Source: Sipunculus nudus
Lineage: Eukaryota; Annelida; Sipuncula; Golfingiida; Sipunculidae
Length of the DNA: 64,000 bases
NCBI GenBank assembly: GCA_026874595.1
Contig: CM049318.1
Span: 17,718,241-17,782,240 of the forward strand
Direction: 5' to 3'
The notes under the pieces are model-generated. The model saw only the letters and a program-made list of their open reading frames with translations, was not told the DNA's origin and made no database searches. The position numbers and the translations under genes were made by a program. Of the stretch, positions 1 to 10,915 are shown one piece after another (the first letter of the stretch is position 1; each line of letters opens with the position of its first letter).

Positions 1-1700
1 ATGTAACAGACCGATTCAGCTAGCAGAGCCTTCCTCAGCCACAAGTATATCTATTTTTATTTGCCCGCGTTCAAGTCAGGTTGCTTATGATATATTTTTT
101 TTTTTTTGTGGTGGCACGTTTCCCATTACCCGCACTACCCACCCCAGCTGGTGTTTTTAAAGGGTAAGCCTGGTAAGCGGGCTTGAATCCTGATACAAGC
201 CATACGGCGAGTATGCTGCAACGGTCTTCTATCTGTTATAACGATATATTGGGCTATCAAACCCTATCATCAAGTAGATTATCCTTTTAATGCTGTCCTC
301 CGATTACTTTTTTTTCCTAGTCCCTTGGACTTAATGAATCATGGCAGGATTATCCCTCCCCCCCGACACACACACACAAACGCTCATGGGGGCTGTCGAT
401 TTGCGAACATACTAAAACGAGGGTGTGACAGTTCGCAGGTCGAAATTATTGGTATAACGCCAGCGGTGAAAAAAGCCGATGGGAAAACTGAGGACGCTTA
501 ATTCACATTCAAAAATAAGTCGCAAGATTAGGTCATGCCACCATAAGCCGCCAATGAGTATGTCTCTCTTGTGGAAGAATTATAGATTTACTCAAATATT
601 GAAAGTTCTAACATTATACGTTCCTTAACCATTTACTTTAAGGGAAGTAAACAACCTTTGGTCATGTTCTCAATAAATACATATATTCAGTTGTGATTAA
701 ATCATTATTCACCTGGAAAACTAAATTTTAAGCAAGTTAAAGATCTGAAAGGTTTTTAAAGATGCTGCCATGGAAACTGATATCAAAGCATGTCCTTGTT
801 ACAGGCCAGGTACCTTATTTCGGCATTGATGATCCGCAAACATTGTACTCATCAAAGTTTCTGATTTTGTTACGATTACTTGAACTGTTGCTATGAGGTC
901 ACATGACATGTTGACATTTTAGAAGCCAAGATTTGTTCTAATAGGTGTTAACTTTCAAGTTCATAAAATTTTATATTATCTAAATTAAAATCGATTTTAC
1001 TCAGCTTGTAAGCTTTAAACATCTAATTTTAACCTGTAGCGAAATAAACATAGATACTGAAAAGAATTTTTGTGCCGGCGGGTATCTGGTATCATGACGT
1101 AAGTTGCATGGTTTTACCAAATCCAGCAGATGACTGAAGATATGCGGAGATACCCTCATAAAAGTATGAAGAACGGTTCATCCTCTACACTCAGTTTGCG
1201 AATCCTATGCTCCTAGTTCCTACCATCGCTCAATCCAGGGTTTAACCAAAAATTCAATACGCGGACGATCTTACGCTCTTATGTCCGACTCGGATTGGGC
1301 TTCAAAATATGGTTAAAGAATGTTAAAGATTTGCTTAAGCATATGACATGTTATATAATTCAAAGATAATAAAAGTTGTTATTTTTAACAGGGTGTATCC
1401 AGTTAGACCAGAAAAGATTGATTCAAATTGGGTTTTACTAGAATATCATACTTCTTACATCCTAAAGAGACATCTGATGATGGTTACAAAATCTATAAAA
1501 ACAGATTTTCTTTCAGAGTTGTTTAATGAAAAGATTGACTATATACCTCATATTTGATCTACGATGAGGTAAACGCTAAATGACCACTTTCTACTGACCT
1601 TGTAATCAGTATATACTAAATTTTTTTTGTTCCCTTCCTTCTGTATATTTTCATTCATTTCTTATTTCGATACATTTCATATTATAATGTACTTACTTGT
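1..1700. other. no gene recognised
   Basis: AT-rich sequence with poly-T runs, a short CA stretch near 367 and several short open frames without coding character. I see no splice-bounded exon or repeat structure. Confidence 0.5.
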
Positions 1701-1708
1701 AAGGATAA

Positions 1709-1710
<2 letters not shown>

Positions 1711-1746
<36 letters not shown>
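1711..1746. repeat. (TA)n tract
   Basis: About 36 bp of uninterrupted TA, flanked by unique-looking AT-rich DNA. Confidence 0.95.
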
Positions 1747-1749
<3 letters not shown>

Positions 1750-1750
<1 letters not shown>

Positions 1751-2380
1751 TCTTTGTTGGGGAAGGTCCACCCTTAGTTGAAAGAATATATGCCCAGGAG
1801 TCTCAGAGCTGAAGAGTGGTTGAACTTTGCGCGAATCCATCCTACGGTTTCAATTCCAGAGCCCTATGCATTACGCGAAGATGCCTCACAAAAACTGAAC
1901 ACCGATGAAATACGTGGTATTGTTATTTAGTAGTGTTAAATACGCCAAATATAAGGCGCGTCGGCGGGCGATATAGAAAGGGTGAACGTCCGCTCATCCG
2001 AAATGTTGCGATGTATAAGGATATAATTGAATAATTGTACTTCACTCACAACATGAATGCTATATTAAGTAAAAATATGGATGACCTTGACGAATGTGCA
2101 AAATCACGGAGATGATAGTGTTTAAACAATATTAACGCAATAATTCCCAAAAATTGATGATTGGCTACTTCAAGGACGAACATGGACGACATTTTCAAGG
2201 ACGACATACATTTTTTTTTGTTAAAATTATGTGAAAGATATGGAAAGGTCAGGTAGTGGATTTTTCTTTTCTACCAATAAACAATGCAAATTATCCCTTG
2301 TGTAACTTTTTCAAACATACATTACACCCCCAGTCTCCCGAATATCCCAAAGGTATTACAAAGTGAACCATGGGTCATGA
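1750..2380. other. unassigned AT-rich spacer
   Basis: No open frame of note. The segment leads up to the left end of the element that begins near 2383. Confidence 0.4.
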
Positions 2381-2382
2381 CG

Positions 2383-4508
2383 CTCAGCTGACTATGTTTT
2401 ATTAAGGAACCTGCAACAATGGGTAGAATGAATCCCAGATTTGTCAAAATAATGATTTTTTTAAGTCCATATAAATCAAGAGCAATATTTTATGGAGGTA
2501 TAAAGTTACCTCCACCCAAAAAATTAAAAAAAAATTCTAGGAACTACCCAAATGCTAATTACAAAGTTTTTATGTCAAACTGCAACGACTTGTTTCCATC
2601 TGACTTACAGCGTACTCAATTTATGTTGTTTCAACCAGCTCATAGAATATAGGTCACAGTGATCCTATTTTGGATGTAAAAAGAGGTCATTACAATGACC
2701 TCCCTTAATTTTAAAACAAACATTTATAATGCCTGATTTGTGACCTGTCTGGGTTTCTGCAGGTTCAAAATTAGGGTTTCTGCTCATAGCCCAGATAGTA
2801 TACGTTAAATTATCACAGTGACCTTACTTCCGGATTCAAAGGCGCCTTGCCATGGACCTTAATCGGTGTTATATTTAAAGACTCAAACAGTAATGTTTGG
2901 TGCCAGGCCTGACCGCTCATCAGCATATTTTTGACCAGTTGGTTGCAGAATATAGATTACCATGATCTACGTTCAGGTTTCAAATGATATTTGGCCAGAA
3001 CCACCTAGGATGTATTGTTAAAAGATTATAGGCCTAACAGTTACTATTTCTGTCCTGTCTAACGCTCTAATTGTTCAAAATAATGTTTCTGGCCAGTCGC
3101 TCAGAAAATATAGGTCATCATGACAAGGTTTTAGGTTTCCAATATAAAATACCCAAAACGGCCCTTATATTAGAAGAATATAAGGCTAAAGGATTCAGTC
3201 TGTGTACATCCGACTTCCATGATGAATAAATCATGTTTTTTTTTTTTCTAAAGCTCACAGAATATATGTCACAGTGAAAAAAATTCCAACGACATCTACC
3301 CCCCCCCCCCCCAGAATATTACTTCAGTAGACTCTAGGCCAAATTGATACACGTTGTGCCCCGTCCGACTATCTAGGGGCTCCAAAATATGTTTTTGGCC
3401 AGGTAGTCACATCATATAGGTCATCGTTACCTAGTTTAAGGGTTTCTGAGAAAAGTTGCCCAGGACGTCTCTAAAAATCGCATAAGAACATTTTAGCCCA
3501 AATGAATTTAAGTCCTGTTTAAATCTCCAAGTGCTCAAAATCATGTTTTCACCCAGTACCTCGCAGAATATAGGTCACAGTGACCTAATTTCGGGATGTG
3601 TAACCGGTACTGTTGGTGTCCTGTTATCGTCCGGGACTTCTTCATTTAAAGATTTCAAAAATAGAGAAAAATACGTAAAATTAAAAAAAAAAGTACAGAT
3701 GGCGCCACAATTTTTTTAGGAAATGATGAAACAGTCCATGATCAATATCTATCGAAATAAAACATGGCCATCAATGAATAAGTTAATGATATACTGGAAC
3801 TTTTATATCAAATATTTAATTATTCTGAGTGGTATTTTAGAGCCGGATAGCTCGGAGGATACAGATCGCAGTGACCTAATTGGAGGTTTTCAAGGAGACT
3901 TTTTATATGCCTCGATGGGTGTACAGAAAGAAGTTTTTTGGTCCAGCAGTTAAAATTTGTGCACCGTCTAACTCACAGGGTGCACAAAATTATCTTTTGT
4001 ATCCGTAGTTCGCAAAATATAGGTCACAATGATCTAATTCCATGGATACATTCCAAGAACCTTTATATGTTATAGTTTGTGCAATATTAACGTAGAATCA
4101 GATTCAATTATTAGGTCTAAAAAGTGAGAGAGAGAAAGAGAAAAAAAAGAAAACAAGTAAAATAGGTGGCGCCACCAGTCTTAAGGGAATGATGAATTTT
4201 TTTTTACCAAAATTTATTGAAACAATCATGCAATTCAATACATTAGTTATTCAGATATTGGGGCTTTTGTATCAATTTTTTAATTATTCTTCGAGGTACT
4301 TACGAGACCCATAGCTCGGAGGATATAGATGACAGGGACCTATTTTCAGGTTTCCAAGGGGATCTTATATGGGCCTTCATGGGTTTTCAATTAAAAGTTT
4401 CTATGTTAAGCGGTTACTATTTATGCCTTGTTAACCGACGGACAGATTGACAGACCAGGGATAAAGATTGATCGCTATTATAGCTCAGATGACTTCTAGT
4501 CAGCTAAG
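2383..4508 (+). mobile_element. non-autonomous element with short inverted ends and an internal ~150-bp array
   Basis: The left end CTCAGCTGACTATG and the reverse complement of the right end, CTTAGCTGACTAGA, match at 10-11 positions. Between them are about a dozen degenerate units of about 150 bp, recognisable by repeated AATATAGGTCAC and phrases such as TTTGTGCCCTGTTAAC. Larger subunits carry a GGTGGCGCCAC palindrome (about 3700, 4164). The last ~80 bp read GATCGCTATTATAGCTCAGATGAC. Related fragments recur at 18.1-18.9, 24.4-25.15 and 27.9-28.9 kb, as expected for a dispersed element. No transposase is seen. Confidence 0.6.
3571..3587. promoter_or_regulatory. perfect oestrogen-response-element-like palindrome inside the repeat
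   Basis: TAGGTCACAGTGACCTA is a 17-bp palindrome containing GGTCACAGTGACC, the classic vertebrate ERE core. Degenerate versions occur at the same place in neighbouring units, for example near 2652, 2814, 3250, 3865 and 4020. Confidence 0.5.
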
Positions 4509-4739
4509 CCAAAAGACTTCCTGTAGGTATTATCATGAAATAGGGAAAAGAAAACTAGAACACATCAACTTTTCTAGTAATTACTAGTGTTTGCAGCTTA
4601 AAATAGCCTTTAGTTAAAATAGTAAGCCATATATCTCCATTTAGACTCCTGGGTAAATTTCATTCAATCATAGTTAGGAAGAACTATTGCGAAAATAAGA
4701 ATTTTGTGTATAAGAGTTCCCAACGTGAGTAGTGATGTT

Positions 4740-5560
4740 TGTTGCCTTTTAAGTATGGACCCTTTTGGTCTCGGTCCCGGTCCCCCATTTGTAATGTACA
4801 GGGTCGGTCCGATGACGTCATCAAAAAAATGGGAAATCCCCTTCGTGTTTTGGTTCCCCTGTAGTTAAGCTTATGGGAGACCGAAAATTTGATACCGCTT
4901 TCTGATTGGCTGTTGGCTGGTCCCTTTCAGGGGACCGGCCAATGAGAAGGCGAGGATGTGGTCAGGTGATGTGAGAGGCGGGTTGGGTGGATGTGATGGA
5001 CAGGAATGCGTGTCTGAGTGCACGTGGTGAATGTGAGTATGGCGTGTGTGAATGAAGAAAGAAAGGAGGACAAAGTAGCACGCTGGGTCTGTCCATAGCC
5101 TGTGTGTCTCAGCCGTCTTCTTTGATTCGGGAAGAGGGTTGGGTTGATGCTGTGCTGGTGGATTTTTCCTGCCTGAGACGGTCCGCTGTCCAGCCCAGGA
5201 CCTCGTGGTGGTCTCGTCTCTTTTGTGCATTGTCATCTTCTGGTAGGATCCCGATGACCTCTGGGAGGCAGACCAACGTGACCTTTTTCTTCTTATTTTT
5301 GTTTGGGTGGTCCATGGGTTTGTTGGGAGAGAGTAAAACAAACGCGTCTGTTTACCTGCAGAGCGGGAAGCGTAATGTGTCATGGGCAGTCACTGTGAGG
5401 TGGGGGAGGCGACGTGAGTGAGTATGCAGGTCACCGTCCGCTAGAGGGGATTTCCACTGACGTCGCTCATGTGGAATGCGGACGGTCCCCACTATAACTG
5501 GGTCCTTTCGCTTTTAAGGGGGTCAGATACAAGCGCATTGCACCAGGTCACATCCCTTTC
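4740..5560. repeat. GC-richer repeat with hairpins and CRE motif
   Basis: The segment contains GGTCGGTCCGATGACGTCATC near 4803 and a strong inverted repeat around 4910-4945 (ATTGGC...GGTCCC / GGGACCGGCCAAT). A shorter diverged copy lies at 5695-5870. Long open frames exist on both strands (for example 4871-5383 minus), but they overlap each other and have no domain character. I treat the block as a repeat with promoter-like motifs, not as a gene. Confidence 0.4.
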
Positions 5561-5694
5561 ACACTCACATACATACATACCGCTTACACCTGATTCTCAG
5601 ATAATAATAATAATAATAATATACAAGATGGTTCTCTTAACTTCCTTTTATTGATGCATACAAATCTCCATGGATGGTGTGTGGAAATTACGGG

Positions 5695-5870
5695 TGCGGG
5701 TCCGTTCAGGGGAGAAGACGGTCCGATGACGTCAGGAAAGAAAAACAAACGGACCAAACAGACCAAACGGACCATGGTTATAGGAGACTTGATACCGGGC
5801 TCTGATGGGGAGTCGGTTGGTCCGTTCTAAGGGGACCAGTCCATGAAAAGGCGTTTTAATGAAGGATGTA
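5695..5870. repeat. diverged second copy of the 4.8-kb GC-rich repeat
   Basis: Shares GGTCCGATGACGTCA, GAYTTGATACCG, the GGTCC...GGGGACC hairpin and CCATGAAAAGGCG with 4800-4965. (ATA)n occurs just upstream at 5600-5620. Confidence 0.5.
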
Positions 5871-6402
5871 AGAAAAAAGAGCGGAGTGGGTTTATTGGCT
5901 CATAATACTCAGGCTACGGTACTCTTGGGTCGTGTCTTAAAAAGAGGGACAGGTGTCATGGCGGAGACAGTTATTGTGTGTTTTGGACGTATCTCAAAAG
6001 TATTATAATTATTAATATTCTAATTACCATGAACATTTTCCATTCCTGCTGCACACTCACAACACGATCCACAACTCTTCATAATAATAAAAAATATGAC
6101 AAAAGATAAATATATAACATGCATACTTTAATTTGTTTCCACCCTACGTTCGATGAATAATAAATATATTTACGAAAGCTATGCTTCTCACTGATATATT
6201 AATATATAAAATGTTATGATGCGCGGTAAGCCTTCCCCGCCTGATTGCACAGGAAGGGGAAGCGAGTGCGACCTGAACCATTTTAGTATGCATGTAAACA
6301 TATATTCTTATTGTGAATAAATATTGTCACATCAACTCCAATATGATACGAACAGTCATGTCTCCTTGCAAATATTATATAGTAAACGATACAAATAAAT
6401 AT

Positions 6403-6425
6403 TATATATATATATATATATATAT
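6403..6425. repeat. (TA)n in satellite unit 1
   Basis: About 23 bp. It occupies the same position in the unit as the tracts at 6756 and 7131. Confidence 0.9.
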
Positions 6426-6755
6426 GTAAAAGCTATGCTTTTTTCAGCATGAAAGGGCGTAAATATATTACACCAATAGGTATTCCACACCTGGCTAAAT
6501 AACATAGAACTTTTACTTGTCTCCATACAGGAGCGGGGACTGCCTCACTGATATATTGATATAGAAAATGTTATGATGCGCGGTAAGCCTTCCCCGCCTG
6601 ACTGGACAGGAAGGGGAAGCGAGCGTGACCTGTACCCTTTTAGTATGCATGTAAACATATATTCTTATTGTGAATAAATATTGTCACATCAACTCCAATA
6701 TGATACGAACAGTCATGTCTCCTTGCAAATATTATATAGTAAACGATACAAACAA

Positions 6756-6760
6756 ATATA

Positions 6761-6796
<36 letters not shown>

Positions 6797-6797
6797 G
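6756..6797. repeat. (TA)n in satellite unit 2
   Basis: About 42 bp, interrupted once by CATATA. Confidence 0.9.
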
Positions 6798-7125
6798 TTA
6801 AAGCTTTGCTTTTTCAGCATGAAACGGCGTAAATATATTACATCTATAGGTATTCCACACCTGGCTAAATAACATAGAACTTTTACTTGTCCCAATACAG
6901 GAGCGGGGACTGTCTCACTGAAATATTAATATAGAAAATGTTGTGATGCGCGGTGAGCCTTCCCCGCCTGACTGGACAGGAAGGGGAAGCGAGCGCGACC
7001 TGAACCCTTTTAGTACGCATGTAAACATATATTCTTATTGTGAATAAATATTGTCACATCAACCCCAATATGATACGAACAGTCATGTCTCCTTGCAAAT
7101 ATTACATAGTAAACGACACAAAAAA

Positions 7126-7130
<5 letters not shown>

Positions 7131-7204
<74 letters not shown>
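7131..7204. repeat. (TA)n in satellite unit 3
   Basis: About 74 bp with one TACATA interruption, the longest of the three. Confidence 0.95.
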
Positions 7205-7314
7205 AGCTATCCTTTTCTAGCATGAAACGGCGTAAATTTGTTACACTGTCGGTTTTTCACACCTGGCTAAATAACATAGAACATGTGCTTGTCCCCAGAG
7301 TGGAACCGCTGCTG

Positions 7315-7317
7315 CTC

Positions 7318-7384
<67 letters not shown>
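7315..7384. repeat. (TA)n tract
   Basis: About 70 bp, one TGTATA interruption, just beyond the last satellite unit. Confidence 0.95.
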
Positions 7385-7387
<3 letters not shown>

Positions 7388-7717
7388 AACGTTTAAGCAT
7401 GAATGAACATTATCACAACATATGATATAAAGATATCGTTATACATAAAATAAATTAATAACAACAAATTATCACTGCTGGTGCTGTTTCTGTTTTGAAT
7501 AAAACAATTTTTTTTAATAACTTCTTTATACAATACTGGATCTGTAAATTGGATGCTTTCTTTTATGTTCGGCGGGTACAGTCAAGTGCTGCCATCGTCC
7601 CCATACAGAGTCCAAGCATCGAAAGACTTAAGGTGGTCACATTGGGATAGAAGATAGCATATTTGATTACGAATACATCCAGGCAATTCCAGGACACTTA
7701 AATTATTAATTATTTTT
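7385..7717. other. unassigned spacer
   Basis: AT-rich, no coding or repeat signal recognised, ends at the stop side of the minus-strand ORF pair. Confidence 0.4.
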
Positions 7718-8234
7718 TTATAATATATATATTAAATATATTTCCTCAGGTGAACACTGTATTAATCGTTCCGTTACAGCATTCAGGCTGTGGAATTGTA
7801 ATGAGAATGGGTTAACACTGTCCGTTGTCCAGAACACTGAGATGTTGTGTGAGAGATTGGCGCCAGGGCGGACATTGACGATTCGGCAGTGCCTCATTTT
7901 GAAATGTTGGGTCAGGGCGCATTCAGCCTTTGTAGCAAAGTCTAATCAAGAAGGACATACAAAAACGTATGCCCGTACCACTCACCCATAACTGCAGTCA
8001 CCGGAAGAATTCTGCGGCAGACAAGTCCATTTCCTGAATATTCTTCCGGGCAAGAGATACTTGAAGACCAGCGACAATCAGGCAGTGCTTTTCCGCTGTC
8101 ATCTGTCTGTTGGGCGTATCCATGGTATTATTTAAAGACAGAGTGAGAAGCCCGTCCAGTTGTGGTCTAGTATACTGTGTACACCACATGTGTACTTGTG
8201 AGGTGATACGGTTGAATAAGTCGGTCACTGGCAT
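7718..8234 (-). pseudogene. second orphan ORF pair, divergent from the first, frame changed once
   Basis: On the minus strand ATG at 8232-8234 starts MPVTDLFNRITSQVHMW, continuing through a coding-like stretch (TAEKHCLIVAGLQVSLARKN) to TGA at 7998-8000. A second open frame of about 75 codons (7718-7945) follows in a different frame and contains TQHFKMRHCRIVNVRPGANL and SVFWTTDSVNPFSLQF before running into TA-rich sequence. The GC content is higher than its surroundings. A GTGAGT near 7985 and an AG near 7944 would make an intron of only about 40 nt, so a frameshift is more likely. The product is not recognised. It faces away from the ORF pair at 9516-10123. Confidence 0.4.
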
Positions 8235-8253
8235 TCGCAGGGGAAAATTTCGC

Positions 8254-8261
8254 TGACGTCA
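8254..8261. promoter_or_regulatory. CRE palindrome TGACGTCA upstream of the minus-strand ORF
   Basis: A perfect CREB/ATF consensus lies 20 bases upstream of the ATG at 8234. A TATAT stretch follows at about 8299. The same 8-mer occurs at 4813, 5727 and 62519, so it may be incidental. Confidence 0.3.
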
Positions 8262-8565
8262 CAAAGGGGTTCGCCCATCCTTTTGTGTCCTAAATTGAAC
8301 ATATAAACACTCGCCCACCACTTGAGCATACCACTTTAAAGAAAAGACTGAAATAAAACGAATACACCAGCATTTATAAATAATTTTATTTCAATACAAT
8401 ATACAGCCGAAAGTATGTTTGTGTCTCGTTTGAATGATGTATCTTGTCTGTGTGTTGGTGTGTGGGTGTAAAATACATGGTGCGGATCCCGTATCGTAAC
8501 GGCTGACAGGATCTGTGGTTGCACATGTCCAGACATGTCTACATGTAGTTAGGGCCTTGACACAA

Positions 8566-8567
<2 letters not shown>

Positions 8568-8645
<78 letters not shown>
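8568..8645. repeat. (TA)n between the two orphan ORF pairs
   Basis: About 78 bp of pure TA, lying in the 1.3-kb interval between the divergent start codons. Confidence 0.95.
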
Positions 8646-8647
<2 letters not shown>

Positions 8648-9089
8648 ATCAATTCTCCATTTTATGATAATGTCTCTATAGGAGTTTAATATACACAAAA
8701 ATTACATTTTATCACAATCACATTTCATCCGAACGGTGAGTCACCGAAATGGAACGGTGCACTTAACAGGCACATGTTGAGTGCCCTCGGGCAAGCGTAT
8801 CGGATATGGTCGACGGACACCTACTTAAATATTGTTGAAGTTAAACAATTAATTTGTTTTCGACCTCAATGTACTGGTTGAATTAGAATCACATCTCATA
8901 TATCAATATAAATATATATAAATATATATATATATAAACAATTATTTAAAAAAAAAGACTACCAATGATCGATTATTAAACGATTGTGTTATGCATTGTT
9001 TATATTACCTTGAAATCTGCTGCAATCCTTAAATCCTGACCACAGTGCACAGTGTGGCATGCACATCCAATTTCACCTCTCATCCCAGG

Positions 9090-9245
9090 TCGACTTGCCG
9101 TTTGTTAATTTGGTGTTTATCTCTGACAGGTTTAAATTATTTGCGTCTGCATACATGTTCGTTTTGAATCGATAACGAAAATAAAATGTAATCGATTAAA
9201 TCAGTTCATCGAAAATTGAAATAACATGTCATATGAATGCAAGGT
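9090..9245 (+). repeat. dispersed repeat copy 1 (CTCTGACAGG ... ATCGATTAAATC)
   Basis: Shares the order TTTGTT, CTGACAGG, ATTTGCGTCTGCATAC, AATCGATTAAATCAG, ATAACATGTCATATG with 10765-10915 and, inverted, with about 16100-16260. It lies just upstream of the intronless ORF. Confidence 0.5.
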
Positions 9246-9454
9246 GTACTCTCATCCAAGTTACACAATAATCATAGATGATTAATTAGCCTGCACTTAA
9301 AGGAAATGTGAACTCGTGTGCATTCAAGCATTTAAGTACAAAACGCATCCATCCGTAACCGGACCATTTATTTGTAGAAAAAAAAATAATATATGGACTC
9401 ATTTTCTTCATGCCTGTTCAAATTAATATGACGACAGACCCTTTACAAAAAATG

Positions 9455-9462
9455 TATAAATA
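9455..9462 (+). promoter_or_regulatory. TATA box candidate
   Basis: TATAAATA lies 54 bases before the ATG at 9516, so transcription would start around 9485-9490 with a short leader. The surrounding region is AT-rich, so a chance match is possible. Position relative to the ORF is the main support. Confidence 0.4.
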
Positions 9463-9515
9463 TCGGAGTTTTTGCTGTATGCTGTGTGTCCACCACGTTT
9501 GCTACAAGTTTCAAA

Positions 9516-10123
9516 ATGGCAGATGCTGAACAACATACGCTTGCTCAGCGTATGAACTTTGCCCATTACGAATTGAAGAGAGCATACCAACATATGTTCT
9601 GTGGATTTTATCATGATACCGACGAGCTCGACGAATTTACATTTCTAGTAGTTCACGAAGGTAGATACGAAGTACAGCCTGACAGTCATGAACAATTATG
9701 TTTAGATGAGGCCATGCGGTCACTGAAAGAAGCACACAGCTTCTCTTTTCATTAAAGAAAGAACCATTCCATGTGTATCAGTCTGGAGATACGCACGATC
9801 ATATGATGAAGGCGTACGCCCAGCTGCCTGACGAAAAACAGAAAGCATTACGCCGCTTCAGACAGGTACAGCAAACGTGTGAGGCTGTCCTGGAAAGCAT
9901 TCTACGCGAATTACGATGGTCACAGGAGGAACACTCGCCGATTTGTGAACTAATTGATGTCGTACTCGACTTGTGTGGGGAGTTTATGAAAACAGACCGT
10001 TATGTAGAATCCTGCATGCCCCCGGGACTTATGAGACCCCCATGGGCTAAGTTTGAAATGGACACAATTCTGAAGGACGTCAATGACATTTTTTTGATGT
10101 CATACATCCCAAACAAAGAGTGA
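9516..10123 (+). pseudogene. intronless orphan ORF pair, frame changed once
   Basis: ATG at 9516 (context CAAAATGG) opens a frame rich in charged residues (MADAEQHTLAQRMNFAHYEL...) that stops at 9753-9755. A second open frame, displaced by -1, covers the region immediately after and runs to TGA at 10121-10123. It includes KAYAQLPDEKQKALRRF, CEAVLESILRELRW and WAKFEMDTILKDVND. The composition is balanced and coding-like in both parts, unlike the flanks. No splice signals are evident at the join, so a single-base indel, a sequence error or frameshifting could explain it. I do not recognise the family. Combined length is about 200 residues, helical and acidic. AATAAA-type signals follow at about 10499 and 10515. 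Repeat copies lie on both sides. Confidence 0.5.
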
Positions 10124-10639
10124 GATTATGATTGTACTATACCAGTGTTTACTGCGAAACAACCACCAAAGTAACCTACCACTCTTAGTTATTGTTTGTA
10201 CTCATACGATAGACTTCTAATATGAACTCATAGTTTGGATGTTGTTTATCCTTCATACTCTACAAGGGATATAAACATATAGCTTGTACATTTTTTATAT
10301 GATTAACAAGACAATGTATAATATACGATACGTTTTGTTTTTATTTAAATCAGAGTAACGTGTAGGCGTGTGAGTGAAAATAATGATTTTTATGGAGGTA
10401 TATGAACGGTATCTATATGCATTTCTGATCATTCTGAATGCAAAGCGTGACGACCACTGATTTTGAACGACGGTATACATCGTGAAGGAAACATCTAAAT
10501 AAATGTACATAGTGGGAATAAAATGACTTAAGAGGCTTATTTCACCAGTTCATGAAAAGATGCACACATCATGACAATTTTGGTATGAAGCTAATCTGAT
10601 TTTTCCCTGTAAACGCTATACATCAACAATACATTTGAA
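10124..10639. other. 3' flank of the orphan ORF
   Basis: AT-rich with candidate polyadenylation signals AATAAA near 10499 and 10515. No further coding signal. Confidence 0.35.
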
Positions 10640-10915
10640 TGTGGGCAGGTATGTCATCATGCGTGAATGCACGAGACATGTTACCCCGTCCGTATTTGGG
10701 ACACCGAAGGGGTGGGGCTCCTTTATGTGACCTTCGCGACATGCTCCCTTGCCATGTTGATGGTGTCCGTTACTTTGAGTTTGTTCAACTCTGACAGGAT
10801 TGGATTCTTTGCATGAGCATACGTTATCGTTTTTAGTCGATTATTCAAAAGTGCAATCGATTTAAGCAGTCCATTGAAACTTAGAATGACATGTCATATG
10901 CATATAATTACCAAT
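10640..10915 (+). repeat. dispersed repeat copy 2, downstream of the ORF
   Basis: GTTCAACTCTGACAGGATTG, CTTTGCATGAGCATACG, CAATCGATTTAAGCAG and TGACATGTCATATGC match the upstream copy in the same orientation, so the orphan ORF sits between direct copies. Confidence 0.5.

Larger units (their letters stand above)
6187..7310 (+). repeat. ~360-bp tandem satellite, three units
   Basis: Units start at about 6187, 6545 and 6914 with CTCACTGAWATATT. Each contains AAATGTTRTGATGCGCGGT, the hairpin CTTCCCC...GGGGAAG, a (TA)n tract of different length, and TTCCACACCTGGCTAAATAACA. The units look 90-95% similar by eye. The expanding TA tract is the main length difference. Confidence 0.85.

Noticed and set aside
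1348-1557. 69-residue plus-strand open frame as a gene
   Set aside because: Short, AT-driven codon content, no promoter, splice or domain support.
4871-5383. 170-residue minus-strand open frame
   Set aside because: It overlaps open frames on the other strand, has low-complexity composition and lies in a repeat with hairpins.
7040-7425. Open frames encoding long Tyr-Ile repeats at many TA tracts
   Set aside because: They are direct translations of (TA)n and carry no coding signal.
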